NCBI RefSeq assembly: GCF_000380565.1
Contig: NZ_AQYJ01000025.1
Coordinates: 1-64,000 of the forward strand
Length of the DNA stretch: 64,000 nt
Direction of reading: 5' to 3'
Source of the DNA: Microbulbifer variabilis ATCC 700307
Lineage (GTDB): Bacteria; Pseudomonadota; Gammaproteobacteria; Pseudomonadales; Cellvibrionaceae
The notes under the pieces were generated by a model that was given only the letters and a program-made list of their open reading frames with translations, searched no databases and was not told the DNA's origin. Of the stretch, positions 1 to 8,552 are shown piece after piece. The position numbers and the translations under genes were made by a program. Numbering within the stretch: position 1 is the stretch's first letter; every line of letters starts with the position of its first letter.

Positions 1-297
1 GTACTTTTCTACAGAGTTGGCGCCGGTCTGTACAACATGAATCTCTACGGGCACACCTTCGTCGCCAGTGACAGAAGACTTGAACAAACCACCGGAAGAA
101 GCGTCAATACGCTTGGTGAAAGTGACTTCGCTCAGGCTGGGGCGAGAGGCTTCACGGTTGGAGGTAGCACCAGCTTCCATGGTGATACCACGGCCAACAC
201 CAAAGTTGAAGCTGTCAACTTCGATCCAGTCTTCGTAACCTTTGGCGGTGACGTTGCCTTTGGTGGCTTTGTTATTGAAGTTCATGTAGATAGCCAT
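1..297 (-). CDS. hcp: Hcp family type VI secretion tube protein (5' part only)
   Basis: The first 99 codons are present and the gene runs off the left edge. The translation begins MAIYMNFNNKATKGNVTAKG, then has the EDWIEVDSF and GVGRGITMEAG stretches, a SNREASRPSLSEVTFTKRID segment and GDEGVPVEIHVVQTG. These are typical of the Hcp (DUF796) family. Hcp stacks as hexameric rings to form the inner tube of the type VI secretion system and is itself secreted. The ATG at 297 follows an AGAGGGAATCCCC-type Shine-Dalgarno region. No other T6SS gene is seen inside the window, so this may be an orphan Hcp or the edge of a cluster lying to the left. Family recognition is from memory of conserved sequence; the C-terminal third is not visible. 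Confidence 0.9.
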   Translation of the reverse strand, partial: MAIYMNFNNKATKGNVTAKGYEDWIEVDSFNFGVGRGITMEAGATSNREASRPSLSEVTFTKRIDASSGGLFKSSVTGDEGVPVEIHVVQTGANSVEKY

Positions 298-448
298 GGG
301 GATTCCCTCTTGGTTGGCTTTTGATGTTGGTGGTTAATCCTTTACCAAAGCGATGAAGCGGTAGCTCAGGTAACGTCGCAGTGGCAACTGGGGTGATTTA
401 AACAGAGAGAAAAGCAAAAAAAAACTATATTTTTTCGTTATTTAATCG

Positions 449-530
449 ACTCTGGCACCAATTAACTGAAGCCCTTTTACTGTTGTTGGGAATATGCCTG
501 CTGAGCGTATTCGACTCTGACACCAATTAA
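449..530. repeat. Pair of direct repeats CGACTCTGRCACCAATTAA
   Basis: A 19-bp sequence occurs at 449-467 and again at 512-530 with one mismatch (G or A at position 9). It lies in AT-rich DNA upstream of hcp. Its GGTGTCAGAGTCG complement resembles short motifs often seen around REP/RAYT or IS200-like elements in gammaproteobacteria. That link is from memory and is not proven here. Confidence 0.45.
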
Positions 531-810
531 ATATACAGACAATTACAGTTTAATTTTCCGTCTCGCAAAAATTTGGAAGGATTTTGAAAATTTAAGAATT
601 GCTAGCTCTCTTATATTAATTGAAATTATTTTAATAGGGGCAGAGTTGAAAGATAAGATACGTATTGTTTGGCCTAGTGGCTCTTCGCCCGGCCCAGAGC
701 AAGCTGAAAGTGGGTTAACGGAAGATGGTGATGTCACTGTCGTTGTGCGTCAGGATGCTGCCGGCTCCAATGACCGTCCACCAATTCCTGGAATTAATCA
801 TCACTGGTAG
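505..810 (+). pseudogene. Start-less open frame, possible truncated gene remnant
   Basis: The plus strand is open from just after a stop at 502-504 to a TAG at 808-810 (101 codons) but has no ATG. Its last 40 codons look gene-like: they read SGLTEDGDVTVVVRQDAAGS and then NDRPPIPGINHHW. The upstream part is AT-rich with a hydrophobic run (SSLILIEIILIG). A TTG near 646 is the only weak start candidate. The family is not recognised. It may be the tail of a gene whose front was lost, beside the repeated motif at 449-530, or chance openness. Confidence 0.25.
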
Positions 811-1231
811 AATTATTAATATGGAAGAAGCTTGCCACATTGGATTAACCAACTGAGTGGTACCAAAGGGAACCGCTTTAAATCGTGCAGTTGAGCTGAC
901 ACAGTTTATCTCTCCCCTTCCCTAGCCAGTTATTCATTCCGATAAAGGGGCTGCCATTCGCAGCTAAGGACAAGGTCTTAAAGACGGTCAGAGTATTGAA
1001 GCTGAATGCTTAAGCAACACACGGCACATGCAGCAGTTGCAGGTACCCTAAATTCTTCCGATCGTCGAACCATTATTCGGATGAGTGAAGAATTCCTTTG
1101 GAGTTACTTTCGATTTTACCGAGCTGATCAGTGGACCTATCGTCTATTCGGAGTAAGTGATTGTTGAAGAGGTTGGTGCCCTATCATGCCAATAGTTTTC
1201 GTGGTGATAGCGCTTGTTCTGATTTGCTGAA
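811..1231. other. Gene-free stretch, possible relic of an IS3-type transposase
   Basis: No intact frame is seen. Near 921-965 the plus strand reads VIHSDKGAAIRS followed by a stop. This resembles the HSDNG...MRS block of IS3-family OrfB integrases. About 100 bp further on are frame-broken pieces with no clear match. If real, it is a heavily decayed insertion sequence; the match is short and could be chance. Confidence 0.25.
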
Positions 1232-2176
1232 TTAACGACCTATTGCGAGCTCCCTCTTTAATAACAATATAACCCAGCTGGAAATAACAAATGGAGCGCT
1301 TAAAATAATAATATCAGCACCCATAAGGGCCATCGCAATTGGAACGGTTAATACACTACCTGCAAGAGGGGCTAGCCACTGCTTACTTCCATTTGATAGT
1401 GCAATAGCACTCAGAGATGCGTTGTAGCCAAAGATTCCAGCTAGGATTAGTGTTGGTGGTAAAGCTAGGAACATGGCCAGGAATGTGGCAAGCAGTCCAC
1501 CAATTATGCTCCAAAGCGCATGAGACTTATTCGAAATGAAAAGTCCAACTAAAAAGCAAATACCGGTAATGGCATTGTTTTGAAATATAATCTGACCTAT
1601 ACCTTCAAATATCCCCCATGTTGAAATTTTTTCATTCATGGATGTTACGGCTGGCGCTAGGTCCTGTGTTGGGGCAAATATCCATATAGCCCATATCACC
1701 AGAATGTATGGTGCAGTATAAGGCGGAAGGAAAATGTGAAGCATCATAAAGCGTATGATCAATACTGTTAGAGCGCTTCCACCAATAATTAATAAAATAG
1801 TAATTGGGGATGGAGCATATAATAAGAATATGACTATACCGATCAAGGCTCCATTGTACCCAAATAATCCCTCTTCAATGTGTTTCACAGGGTAATGCAA
1901 AATTCCTGCACAAACGGTCGCTGTGATAACACCAAGTACTGCTCCAAGAGCCATGGTAACCGAATTAACTGCTACTCCGGATAAGAATAAAACACCACTT
2001 AATGCGTTTTTTTGAAGGATGACTTGGCTTACGCCTCTGAATAGACTAACTAGATAGTATCTGATTTTTGTAGGTGTCGACTTTGTCATTGAGATTTTAC
2101 TAGGGACTTTTGATGAGGTTTTTACTCTTCGGGCAATCGTCAGCAAGTGCTGCCACTTGATTTCGGTAATCTTCAT
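1232..2176 (-). CDS. Urea transporter (UT family)
   Basis: A 314-residue polytopic membrane protein. It has two homologous halves, each with the family hallmark near the FRGVSQVILQKNALSG and FEGIGQIIFQNNAITG segments and the GYNGALIGI and GYNASLSAI segments, as expected for the internally repeated bacterial UT channel (PF03253). PPYTAPYILVIW near the middle is also typical. UT proteins conduct urea passively across the inner membrane. No urease gene is in the window, so it is an orphan importer here. The ATG at 2176 has a weak ribosome site, and Met30 (2089) is an alternative that would leave a more usual short N terminus. Residues 1-40 are basic and poorly conserved. Confidence 0.85.
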   Translation of the reverse strand: MKITEIKWQHLLTIARRVKTSSKVPSKISMTKSTPTKIRYYLVSLFRGVSQVILQKNALSGVLFLSGVAVNSVTMALGAVLGVITATVCAGILHYPVKHIEEGLFGYNGALIGIVIFLLYAPSPITILLIIGGSALTVLIIRFMMLHIFLPPYTAPYILVIWAIWIFAPTQDLAPAVTSMNEKISTWGIFEGIGQIIFQNNAITGICFLVGLFISNKSHALWSIIGGLLATFLAMFLALPPTLILAGIFGYNASLSAIALSNGSKQWLAPLAGSVLTVPIAMALMGADIIILSAPFVISSWVILLLKRELAIGR

Positions 2177-2668
2177 TTAGGATTGCTATGTACAAACTAT
2201 TGCTCCTATTTTTCTACTTGATTATGAGATGCTCTATTAAATTATATGGTGTTCTCGAGGAAGCTTTGAAGATTAGAGTGAGGGAGCTTGTACTCATTAA
2301 ATTTCTGTCATGATGATGTGAGTAAAGTGCGACGCTAGATACAGCATGTAAAGGCTACCCTATGTGTCCAGCTGTAGTGACTACGGCACGCTAGGTGATT
2401 AAGTTGGAGCAATATGTCGCGATACACTCGGAAACGATAACCTCAGTATGGCCGGGCCTTCGTCCTGCCAATAAGACAAGAGTGTAATTTCCAAGTGCTG
2501 TAAAGAAATAGTCGATGCGCTATGCCCTAACAAAATACCAGTCAGCTTAGCTGACTGGTATTGGGCTATATTGGTCGCCTTTTATGTTATTTGATCACAG
2601 TTACCTGGGCCGGAACTGGTATGGACCCACCCTACAGAAAACTAACTATAGGGCGGGTGTCAGCCTAA
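2177..2668. other. Gene-free stretch between urea transporter and protease
   Basis: No coding frame is supported. The right end carries hairpins belonging to the 3' end of the protease transcript: a perfect one at 2535-2561 and a weaker one at about 2628-2657 (ACCCACCCTA paired with TAGGGCGGGT). The left 300 bp hold nothing recognised. Confidence 0.5.
2535..2561 (-). terminator. Intrinsic terminator of the S8 protease gene
   Basis: ATACCAGTCAGCT and AGCTGACTGGTAT form a perfect 13-bp stem with a single-base loop. On the minus strand the stem is followed by TTTTGTT, so it fits a Rho-independent terminator about 110 bp after the protease stop codon. Confidence 0.7.
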
Positions 2669-4714
2669 TTACTGAGCACTAGCGCTAAGAGTAACGCCGG
2701 AGTAGTCTGAGTAGGCGCGAATGCTGATATACCAGGTGCCTGCATCTGGATTGCTGATATTGCAGCTTTCATCATTGCCCCATTCGTAGGGACGGCAGTC
2801 ATATGCCGTGCGGGAAGGCTCTTGGCCGTAGCGCACGTAGAGGTCAGCATCGCCAGAGCCACCTTCCATAACGGCGCTCAACGTTGAGGCTCCGCTATTA
2901 ACATCAATGGTGAAGTGCTGCCAGCTGTTGCTGGAACCAGTAAGGCCAGTCTGTTCCCAGTTATCGCTACCGCCACCGCCGTTACCTCCGGTGTAGCTAC
3001 CTTCGAGGCTCACGCCGGAGAAAGAGCTATAGCCACGCACCATGACGTGATAAGTTCCGCCCTGTACGTTAGCGATGTCACAGGTTTCGTTGTTACCTGA
3101 TGTGTAGGGGCGGCAGTCATAAGTGCTGGTAGTCGGTGCGCTGCCAAAGCGAACATAGAGGTCAGCATCGCCGCTTCCACCAGACATTTTAAAGGAGAGG
3201 TCCGTGGCATTTTCGGGGACATCCAGGGTGAAGTAAATTTCCTCACCACTGCTACCCTGGATACCGGTCTCAGTGACACCGTTTTCGAGTTCTCCGCCAT
3301 CGTTACCACCACCGCCACCATCACCACCGTTGGCCATGGCTACGGCCGCAGCTGCATCGACTATACCGGTACCACAGCTGTTGCACGAAGCAGGGAAACT
3401 CCTCGCGGTGCTCGTGAGAATTGATTCGACTTCGTCTGGTGTAAGACTGGAGTCTACGGAATAAAGCAATGCCGCAGCGCCTGCAACGTGGGGCGCAGCC
3501 ATGCTGGTGCCCTGGATGTAATAGTAACTGTCACTGCCGGGGTCAGTGGTGCCGTTGTTATAGGTGGAAAGAATGCCATCGGAATCGTTGGCGAAGCTCT
3601 GTGCTCCTCCTGGCGCTGCAACGTCTACCACATTGCCGTAGTTAGAGTAGTAAGCACGGCCGCCACTGCGATTAGTCGCAGCGACTGAGATCACCCCATT
3701 ACAGTTCGCAGGGGTAAATTGGCTTGCATTAGTATTGCTATTACCGGCGGCTACAACAACGGTAGCGCCGAGGCTGCGAGCGGTATTGATGGCATTCTGC
3801 GTGGTAGTGCCGCAGCTGCCGCCGCCGCCAAGACTCAGATTAAGCACCTGGGCAGGATTGGCGTTGTTCGGCAGGCCACTGACAGAACCGCCGGCGCCCC
3901 AGATCATGCCATCGGCAATATCTGAGGTATAGCCCCCGCAACGGCCGAGTACACGTATTGGGACTATCTTGGCCTCGTAGGCGACACCGGCAATGCCTAT
4001 ATTATTGTTGGTAACCCCAGCGATAGTGCCAGCGACATGGGTGCCGTGCCAGCTGCTGTTGCTTGAAGAGCTATCGCCGCAAGTTCCAGAACTATACCAA
4101 TCACCGGGATCGGTAGCATCACTATCGCGGCCATCGCCATCCACTGAGACGAAGGTATCGGAAATCATATCGTAGCCCGGCAGAATATTGTCTGCCAGGT
4201 CGGCGTGGGGACGATAACCAGTATCGAGCACTGCAACCACTGCCCCATTGCCCTGGGTGACATCCCAGGCTGATGGAAGATTCAAACCGCCGGTGGTTTC
4301 ATAGTAGTGCCACTGATTGAGATAGCTTGGGTCATTGGGTACAGCCATCGCTCGCATGATCAGATCCGGTTCTGCGTATTCAACATCCGGGTCCTGGTTC
4401 AATCGCTCGATAATTGCGTTTACTTCAGCTCTATTTTTCCGACCTTCCAGGCGCATTACCTGGGCGCCAGTAGCCATACGACGTAGGTGCTGCATTTTAT
4501 GGCCGGCACGACGGGAGGCTTTTTCTACCGTTTCCTTTGCCATGATCGTAGCCCGTCCGACCTTAGCGCTTTCCTTGTACTTCACAATGATGCGATCAGT
4601 CAGCAGTGTGTTGTCCGCCTCTTCCGCATGGGCAGCGAAAGGCGCTGTACAAAGTAACGAAATTGCACTTGCCAGAGCTGTCTTTTGCAAAAGAATTTTC
4701 AATGATGATTTCAT
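2669..4714 (-). CDS. Secreted S8 subtilisin-like serine protease with two C-terminal PPC domains
   Basis: A 681-residue extracellular endopeptidase. From the ATG at 4714 (preceded by GGAG 11 bases away) it has a signal peptide of about 30 residues ending AAHA and an I9-type propeptide (DRIIVKYKES...). The peptidase S8 domain contains the catalytic triad Asp164 (VAVLDTG), His223 (HGTHVAG) and Ser404 (GTSMAAPHVAG), numbered from this start. Glycine-rich linkers follow at about 463-478, and two PPC domains span about 485-580 and 590-681, each with a GDADLYVR motif and paired cysteines. PPC domains usually help secretion or substrate binding and may be cleaved off. An upstream in-frame ATG at 4747 would add 11 residues before the signal peptide and is less likely. 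It is a single gene with its own terminator and an unusual palindrome in its leader. Confidence 0.95.
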   Translation of the reverse strand: MKSSLKILLQKTALASAISLLCTAPFAAHAEEADNTLLTDRIIVKYKESAKVGRATIMAKETVEKASRRAGHKMQHLRRMATGAQVMRLEGRKNRAEVNAIIERLNQDPDVEYAEPDLIMRAMAVPNDPSYLNQWHYYETTGGLNLPSAWDVTQGNGAVVAVLDTGYRPHADLADNILPGYDMISDTFVSVDGDGRDSDATDPGDWYSSGTCGDSSSSNSSWHGTHVAGTIAGVTNNNIGIAGVAYEAKIVPIRVLGRCGGYTSDIADGMIWGAGGSVSGLPNNANPAQVLNLSLGGGGSCGTTTQNAINTARSLGATVVVAAGNSNTNASQFTPANCNGVISVAATNRSGGRAYYSNYGNVVDVAAPGGAQSFANDSDGILSTYNNGTTDPGSDSYYYIQGTSMAAPHVAGAAALLYSVDSSLTPDEVESILTSTARSFPASCNSCGTGIVDAAAAVAMANGGDGGGGGNDGGELENGVTETGIQGSSGEEIYFTLDVPENATDLSFKMSGGSGDADLYVRFGSAPTTSTYDCRPYTSGNNETCDIANVQGGTYHVMVRGYSSFSGVSLEGSYTGGNGGGGSDNWEQTGLTGSSNSWQHFTIDVNSGASTLSAVMEGGSGDADLYVRYGQEPSRTAYDCRPYEWGNDESCNISNPDAGTWYISIRAYSDYSGVTLSASAQ

Positions 4715-4740
4715 TATTGTGGTTTCTCCGAAGTTATTTT

Positions 4741-4776
4741 TATCCAAGTATCAAAAAATATTTTGATATTTGGATA
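4741..4776 (-). promoter_or_regulatory. 36-bp near-perfect palindrome in the protease leader
   Basis: Arms TATCCAAGTATCAAAA (4741-4756) and TTTTGATATTTGGATA (4761-4776) pair with one mismatch around an AATA centre, 27 bp upstream of the protease ATG. Its position and symmetry suggest an operator or an RNA hairpin that controls expression. It has no T run and so does not look like a terminator. Confidence 0.55.
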
Positions 4777-5573
4777 CTTCTGAACCGCCCTGTCTTAGCT
4801 AAATAAATTCGCTAAAAGGTAAACCCAAAAACTGCTCAATTTAGGATTATTTAGTTAGCCAGGGCGAAGTTGGCACCACTGTTTCATTTTTGGTGCGAAT
4901 CTATAACGACTTAGCAAATATTGTCCTCATCGAAGACTCTGAAAGTGACGTGACCTACAGCGACAAATTTAAACTTTTCATAAAAAATTTAAGTGATGTG
5001 TAATTTTCCGCAAAAAAATCGTGATGTGGTTCACGGGGGATGCCAAGGAAAGAGGTTAATAAAACTCTTATGAAAAAAATTATGATTCACTTTCGTTGAA
5101 ATAATATAATGTTATATCATATCAAAATAATTTTTCTTAACTAGAATTGCCAGTAGTTGGGAAGCCGCCTTAGTAGGGTAAAAAGTTGCCTTTCACATCT
5201 GAGATAGCAAAGAGTTCCTGTTGATATTTCCTCAACATTTCAACTTAAAGGAACTTCGACTTAGCAGCCTTGGCCTTCAATACGCGATACGCGTCTTACG
5301 GGTTTGTCGGGGAGTGGGTCCGGATTATGCGCCTGTACTCTCTAGATCATTGAGCGTTGCCGGGAGCTGTGAATGGAGTCTCGCCATGTTGGGTCTTGTA
5401 TCAAGTCCAACTCGATAACGCCTTTTTGAACGAAACAACTCCACGGCATGGACCAATCTTAGAGGATTGTTAAAATAATGATTAGCGACACCCACCAAGG
5501 GTAGTGAATTCCGTGTTTGTCGATACTCCACTTAGTTTTCAGCATTTATATTGTTAAGTTGTAGTTTGTACCA
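4777..5573. other. Gene-free stretch of about 800 bp
   Basis: It holds the presumed promoter of the protease, is very AT-rich between about 4960 and 5130, and has no protein frame with recognisable content. A 65-codon frame at 5221-5418 and a reverse frame at 5325-5531 look like chance. Confidence 0.4.
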
Positions 5574-5975
5574 ATGAAAAATTTTTTGAGAAAAACCTAC
5601 GTTATTTTAACTTCTCTTTTGGCGACAGGAATGCTCGCAATGAACATTCTTGCTAAGGACAGATATTCCGAGATCCACGGTCCTGTAATTTTGTATGCCT
5701 TTACTTCTCAACTTGTACTTTGGTTGCTGGTAATGCCAGCTCTATTTCTGAATAAGAAATGGGCATACTTTGCGTCCATTTCTATATTGCTGTTCCAGCA
5801 ACTGACGCTTGTTGTACAGGGAACTTGGAAACTAGATACTTTCGGATTTTTTGGAATCTCTTTGATATTGTTTCACTGGTTTAGTGATGGGGAACTCTTC
5901 ACTAAAGGAACCTCCAGACAAGCCGTTAAAACCGATCCGTCGAATAGATATGCTCCACCTCAATCGGAGTTGTAA
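5574..5975 (+). CDS. Small hydrophobic membrane protein of unknown function
   Basis: A 133-residue protein with about four hydrophobic segments: residues 8-26, 40-60, 64-85 and 92-108. The soluble tail is polar and proline-containing and ends RYAPPQSEL. No family is recognised. The layout resembles small DoxX-like or DUF-type membrane proteins, but no signature motif is present. The ATG at 5574 lacks a strong ribosome site. Downstream is about 390 bp without a convincing gene, so it is probably monocistronic. Confidence 0.6.
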   Translation: MKNFLRKTYVILTSLLATGMLAMNILAKDRYSEIHGPVILYAFTSQLVLWLLVMPALFLNKKWAYFASISILLFQQLTLVVQGTWKLDTFGFFGISLILFHWFSDGELFTKGTSRQAVKTDPSNRYAPPQSEL

Positions 5976-6368
5976 GCGCCCATGGGTAGGTTTTGGCCTA
6001 CCCCAGTTCCTCAGAGTCCAGATATTGAAAAGAGCTTATGGTTCTCAATTAGGCTTAGAAAATCATTGATTTTTTTGTCACTTAAGGACTTTGATTTACG
6101 AGAAACGCCTAGCCGAGTACCTATCTACACTAAACATCAACTCATATATATCAGTGAAAGCGAACAAAAGCTTAACGATCACAGCCACTTTACAAAAGCG
6201 GCTGAAAATTACACTACCCCTATTCCAAAGTCAGCCACGAGAGGACTGAAAAGCTTTAAGGGGTATCTCTAACCAAGAGGATGAGATCATTGAGCGGGTA
6301 GTTGTATTTAGACATTGCCCATTGTGGTAATTTGGCGTTCAAAGAGTTTATTTTCAGCCGATGTCACA
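5976..6368. other. Gene-free stretch upstream of the two-component system
   Basis: A 96-codon frame at 5982-6272 has no recognisable motif, odd composition and no ribosome site, so it is not called. The segment presumably carries the promoter for the downstream regulator operon; no clear box was identified. Confidence 0.4.
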
Positions 6369-7067
6369 ATGAGCCAAAAACCGCCTGCACAATTCAATAT
6401 CCTGATCGTTGAAGACGATCGTGAGCTCAATAATCAACTCAGTGAAATGATCCAGAGCGCGGGGTATCGGGTGAATGCCTGCTATGACGGCAATAGCGCA
6501 CTGTTGCAAGCTGCGAAGGAACAACATCAGTTAATTTTGCTCGATTTGATGCTTCCAGAAATGGACGGTATTTCCTTGCTTAAAATATTACGCAAGACAA
6601 ACCAAGTGCCGGTCATAATCCTAACGGCTATGGGGGCCGAGGAGGAAAGGATCACTGGACTGCGCCAAGGGGCGGATGACTATGTGGCTAAACCATTTAA
6701 TAAGACTGAACTGCTATTAAGGATTGAGGCCTTATTGCGCCGGAGCCAGCCTGTGCAGGCAGAAACTCTCAACCATATGGAAATCGATAACCTCCATCTC
6801 AACCTAAATGCTCAGCAAGCTTTTGCCGGGGAATTGGCGATTGAATTCACTGCTATCCAGTTCAAGCTGCTGTGGGAGCTGGCGGTGCATCGGGGGGAGG
6901 TCCTGAGTAAAGCATACCTTTCTCAACAGGTTCTCAACCGCACTTTAGGTGCTTATGATCGCAGCTTGGATATGCATTTAAGTCGGATCAGACGTAAGTT
7001 GGCCTGTGCAGGTTGGCGTGGAGACCGGCTGCAGACAGTACACGGCAAGGGGTATTGTCTAAAATGA
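6369..7067 (+). CDS. OmpR-family response regulator
   Basis: A 232-residue two-domain regulator. The receiver domain (residues 10-120) has the acidic pair Asp16-Asp17, the phospho-acceptor Asp59 in LLDLMLPEMDG, Thr86 and Lys108 (VAKPF). A winged-helix Trans_reg_C domain follows at about 135-230 (KAYLSQQVLNR, DRSLDMHLSRIRRKL, TVHGKGYCLK). The ATG at 6369 starts right before the receiver fold; an earlier in-frame start at 6315 would add an unlikely 18 residues. The 3' end overlaps the histidine kinase gene by 4 bp (ATGA), so the two are translationally coupled. By analogy with Pseudomonas PfeRS and PirRS it probably controls the TonB receptor gene that follows. Confidence 0.95.
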   Translation: MSQKPPAQFNILIVEDDRELNNQLSEMIQSAGYRVNACYDGNSALLQAAKEQHQLILLDLMLPEMDGISLLKILRKTNQVPVIILTAMGAEEERITGLRQGADDYVAKPFNKTELLLRIEALLRRSQPVQAETLNHMEIDNLHLNLNAQQAFAGELAIEFTAIQFKLLWELAVHRGEVLSKAYLSQQVLNRTLGAYDRSLDMHLSRIRRKLACAGWRGDRLQTVHGKGYCLK

Positions 7068-8431
7068 GCCGCAAACTCCTTTGGAAGCTTTGCCTCCTAA
7101 TTACCGCAGGTATAGTCGCCCTCTTTTACACGATCAACTCCCTGACCATCCGTACTGAGGAGCAGATGAGCCTGCTTGAGCCATCTCATCGGGAGGAGTT
7201 GAAGCAGTGGGGTCAGGAGGCCGAAGCACTTTTTCTCTCTGGCGATAATTCGAAGTTAGATCGGTGGCTAAAAGCATTGCAGAAACAGGAGAATACCTGG
7301 GCCACCGTTACGCAGTATGAAGTGACACATATCGCTGGTGAGAGGGGTAACGAGCATCGCTATATCGGATACAACCTGGGCCGCGATGTTGAATGGAAGG
7401 TTCACCTGTATTTTGAAGATAATCCGGTGATGGAAATCCCTTTTGTAACTAAGCAAACCAGCCTGTTGATACTCCTTCCCGATAGAATGCGCCCCGGCGG
7501 CTACTGGCAAACTACCCGGCTGGTGCTTCAAATACTCCTCCCCATGGGGATTTTGGCCTTAGTCTCTCTATTGCTCTACCGCCACATTATGAACCCCCTG
7601 CGCAAACTGGAGCAGGCAACTCGGGAGTTCAGCCGCGGCAACTTCGATATACGTGTACATCGCCAACTGGGCAATCGCGACGATGAGATTTCCCAACTGG
7701 CAAAAACCTTTGATCAGATGGCCGCTCGTATTGGTGAGCAAATTGTCAATCAACGCCAGTTGATTGCAGATCTCTCCCATGAACTGAGAACCCCTCTCAC
7801 TCGCTTGGATATTGCTATCGAAAGTGCCAGCACTTCACATTCAGATGACAAAAATATCCAGCGCATTCAACGGGAGTCCTCCCATATACGGCGCTTGGTG
7901 GAAGATACGCTTACCCTTGCCTGGCTGGACAACGAGCAGCCTTCCGCAGGCATTGAAAATCTAGATCTGGTAGATCTTATCGATGTGATTGTGGAGGATG
8001 CCCGGTTTGAATTCCCCGATCGCACTATCTGTACCTACTTGCCAGACTCTGCGGAAATAAAACATTCCAATCACCAAGCGGTTGGCCAGGCCCTGGAAAA
8101 TATACTGCGCAACGCAATGCGCTATACACCGGAGGGGCAGACCGTCCACGTCCTTCTTGAGAGAAACCGGGATGGAAACTTTGTTATTGATGTTGAAGAT
8201 TCTGGGCCCGGAGTCCCAGAAGCATTATTGGACAGCATTTTTAAACCGTTTTTCCGGGTGGATCAGTCGCGTACATCGAAATCCAAGAATTTTGGCCTTG
8301 GTCTAGCCCTGGCGCGGCGCCAACTAAACAGTGTGGGCGCTACAGTGGTGGCCTCCAACCGCCCTGCCGGGGGCTTGTGTATGAGGATCATTCTTCCGGC
8401 TCAACCACCGATGTGCTTGGAGCCCGCATAG
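7064..8431 (+). CDS. Sensor histidine kinase
   Basis: A 455-residue inner-membrane kinase. It has a first membrane helix at residues 7-25, a periplasmic sensor region of about 130 residues, a second helix at about 155-175 and a HAMP linker. The HisKA box has the phospho-His in LSHELRTPLTRLD, and the HATPase_c domain has the N box (ENILRNAMRYTPEG), G1 (DSGPGVPE), F box (FKPFFRVD) and G2 (GLGLALARR). It phosphorylates the response regulator encoded immediately upstream, with which its start codon overlaps by 4 bp. The periplasmic domain could sense a siderophore or cell-envelope state. The receptor gene starts about 120 bp downstream on the same strand. Confidence 0.95.
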   Translation: MSRKLLWKLCLLITAGIVALFYTINSLTIRTEEQMSLLEPSHREELKQWGQEAEALFLSGDNSKLDRWLKALQKQENTWATVTQYEVTHIAGERGNEHRYIGYNLGRDVEWKVHLYFEDNPVMEIPFVTKQTSLLILLPDRMRPGGYWQTTRLVLQILLPMGILALVSLLLYRHIMNPLRKLEQATREFSRGNFDIRVHRQLGNRDDEISQLAKTFDQMAARIGEQIVNQRQLIADLSHELRTPLTRLDIAIESASTSHSDDKNIQRIQRESSHIRRLVEDTLTLAWLDNEQPSAGIENLDLVDLIDVIVEDARFEFPDRTICTYLPDSAEIKHSNHQAVGQALENILRNAMRYTPEGQTVHVLLERNRDGNFVIDVEDSGPGVPEALLDSIFKPFFRVDQSRTSKSKNFGLGLALARRQLNSVGATVVASNRPAGGLCMRIILPAQPPMCLEPA

Positions 8432-8552
8432 GCCAGGACTTTAGAAAAGCCTGAAGCAATCAAATGTAACAAATGCAACACCGCTGTACTTCATAAGTGC
8501 CAATAGGAATAATTCGCATTTGCAAATAAGTGACTCTGTGAAGGACAGCGAA

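Noticed and set aside
2915..4766. Several plus-strand frames inside the protease gene
   Set aside because: They are shadows of the GC-rich protease coding sequence, which has a complete catalytic triad and domain order on the minus strand.
5221..5531. Frames on both strands in the long gap before 5574
   Set aside because: They overlap each other, have no homology that can be recognised and no start signals.
5982..6272. 96-codon plus-strand frame before the response regulator
   Set aside because: No ribosome site, no motif and unusual composition; it is not supported as a gene.
8480..8552. Fur box before the TonB receptor
   Set aside because: ATTTGCAAAT and nearby AT-rich sequence are only weakly like the Fur consensus; not enough to call.
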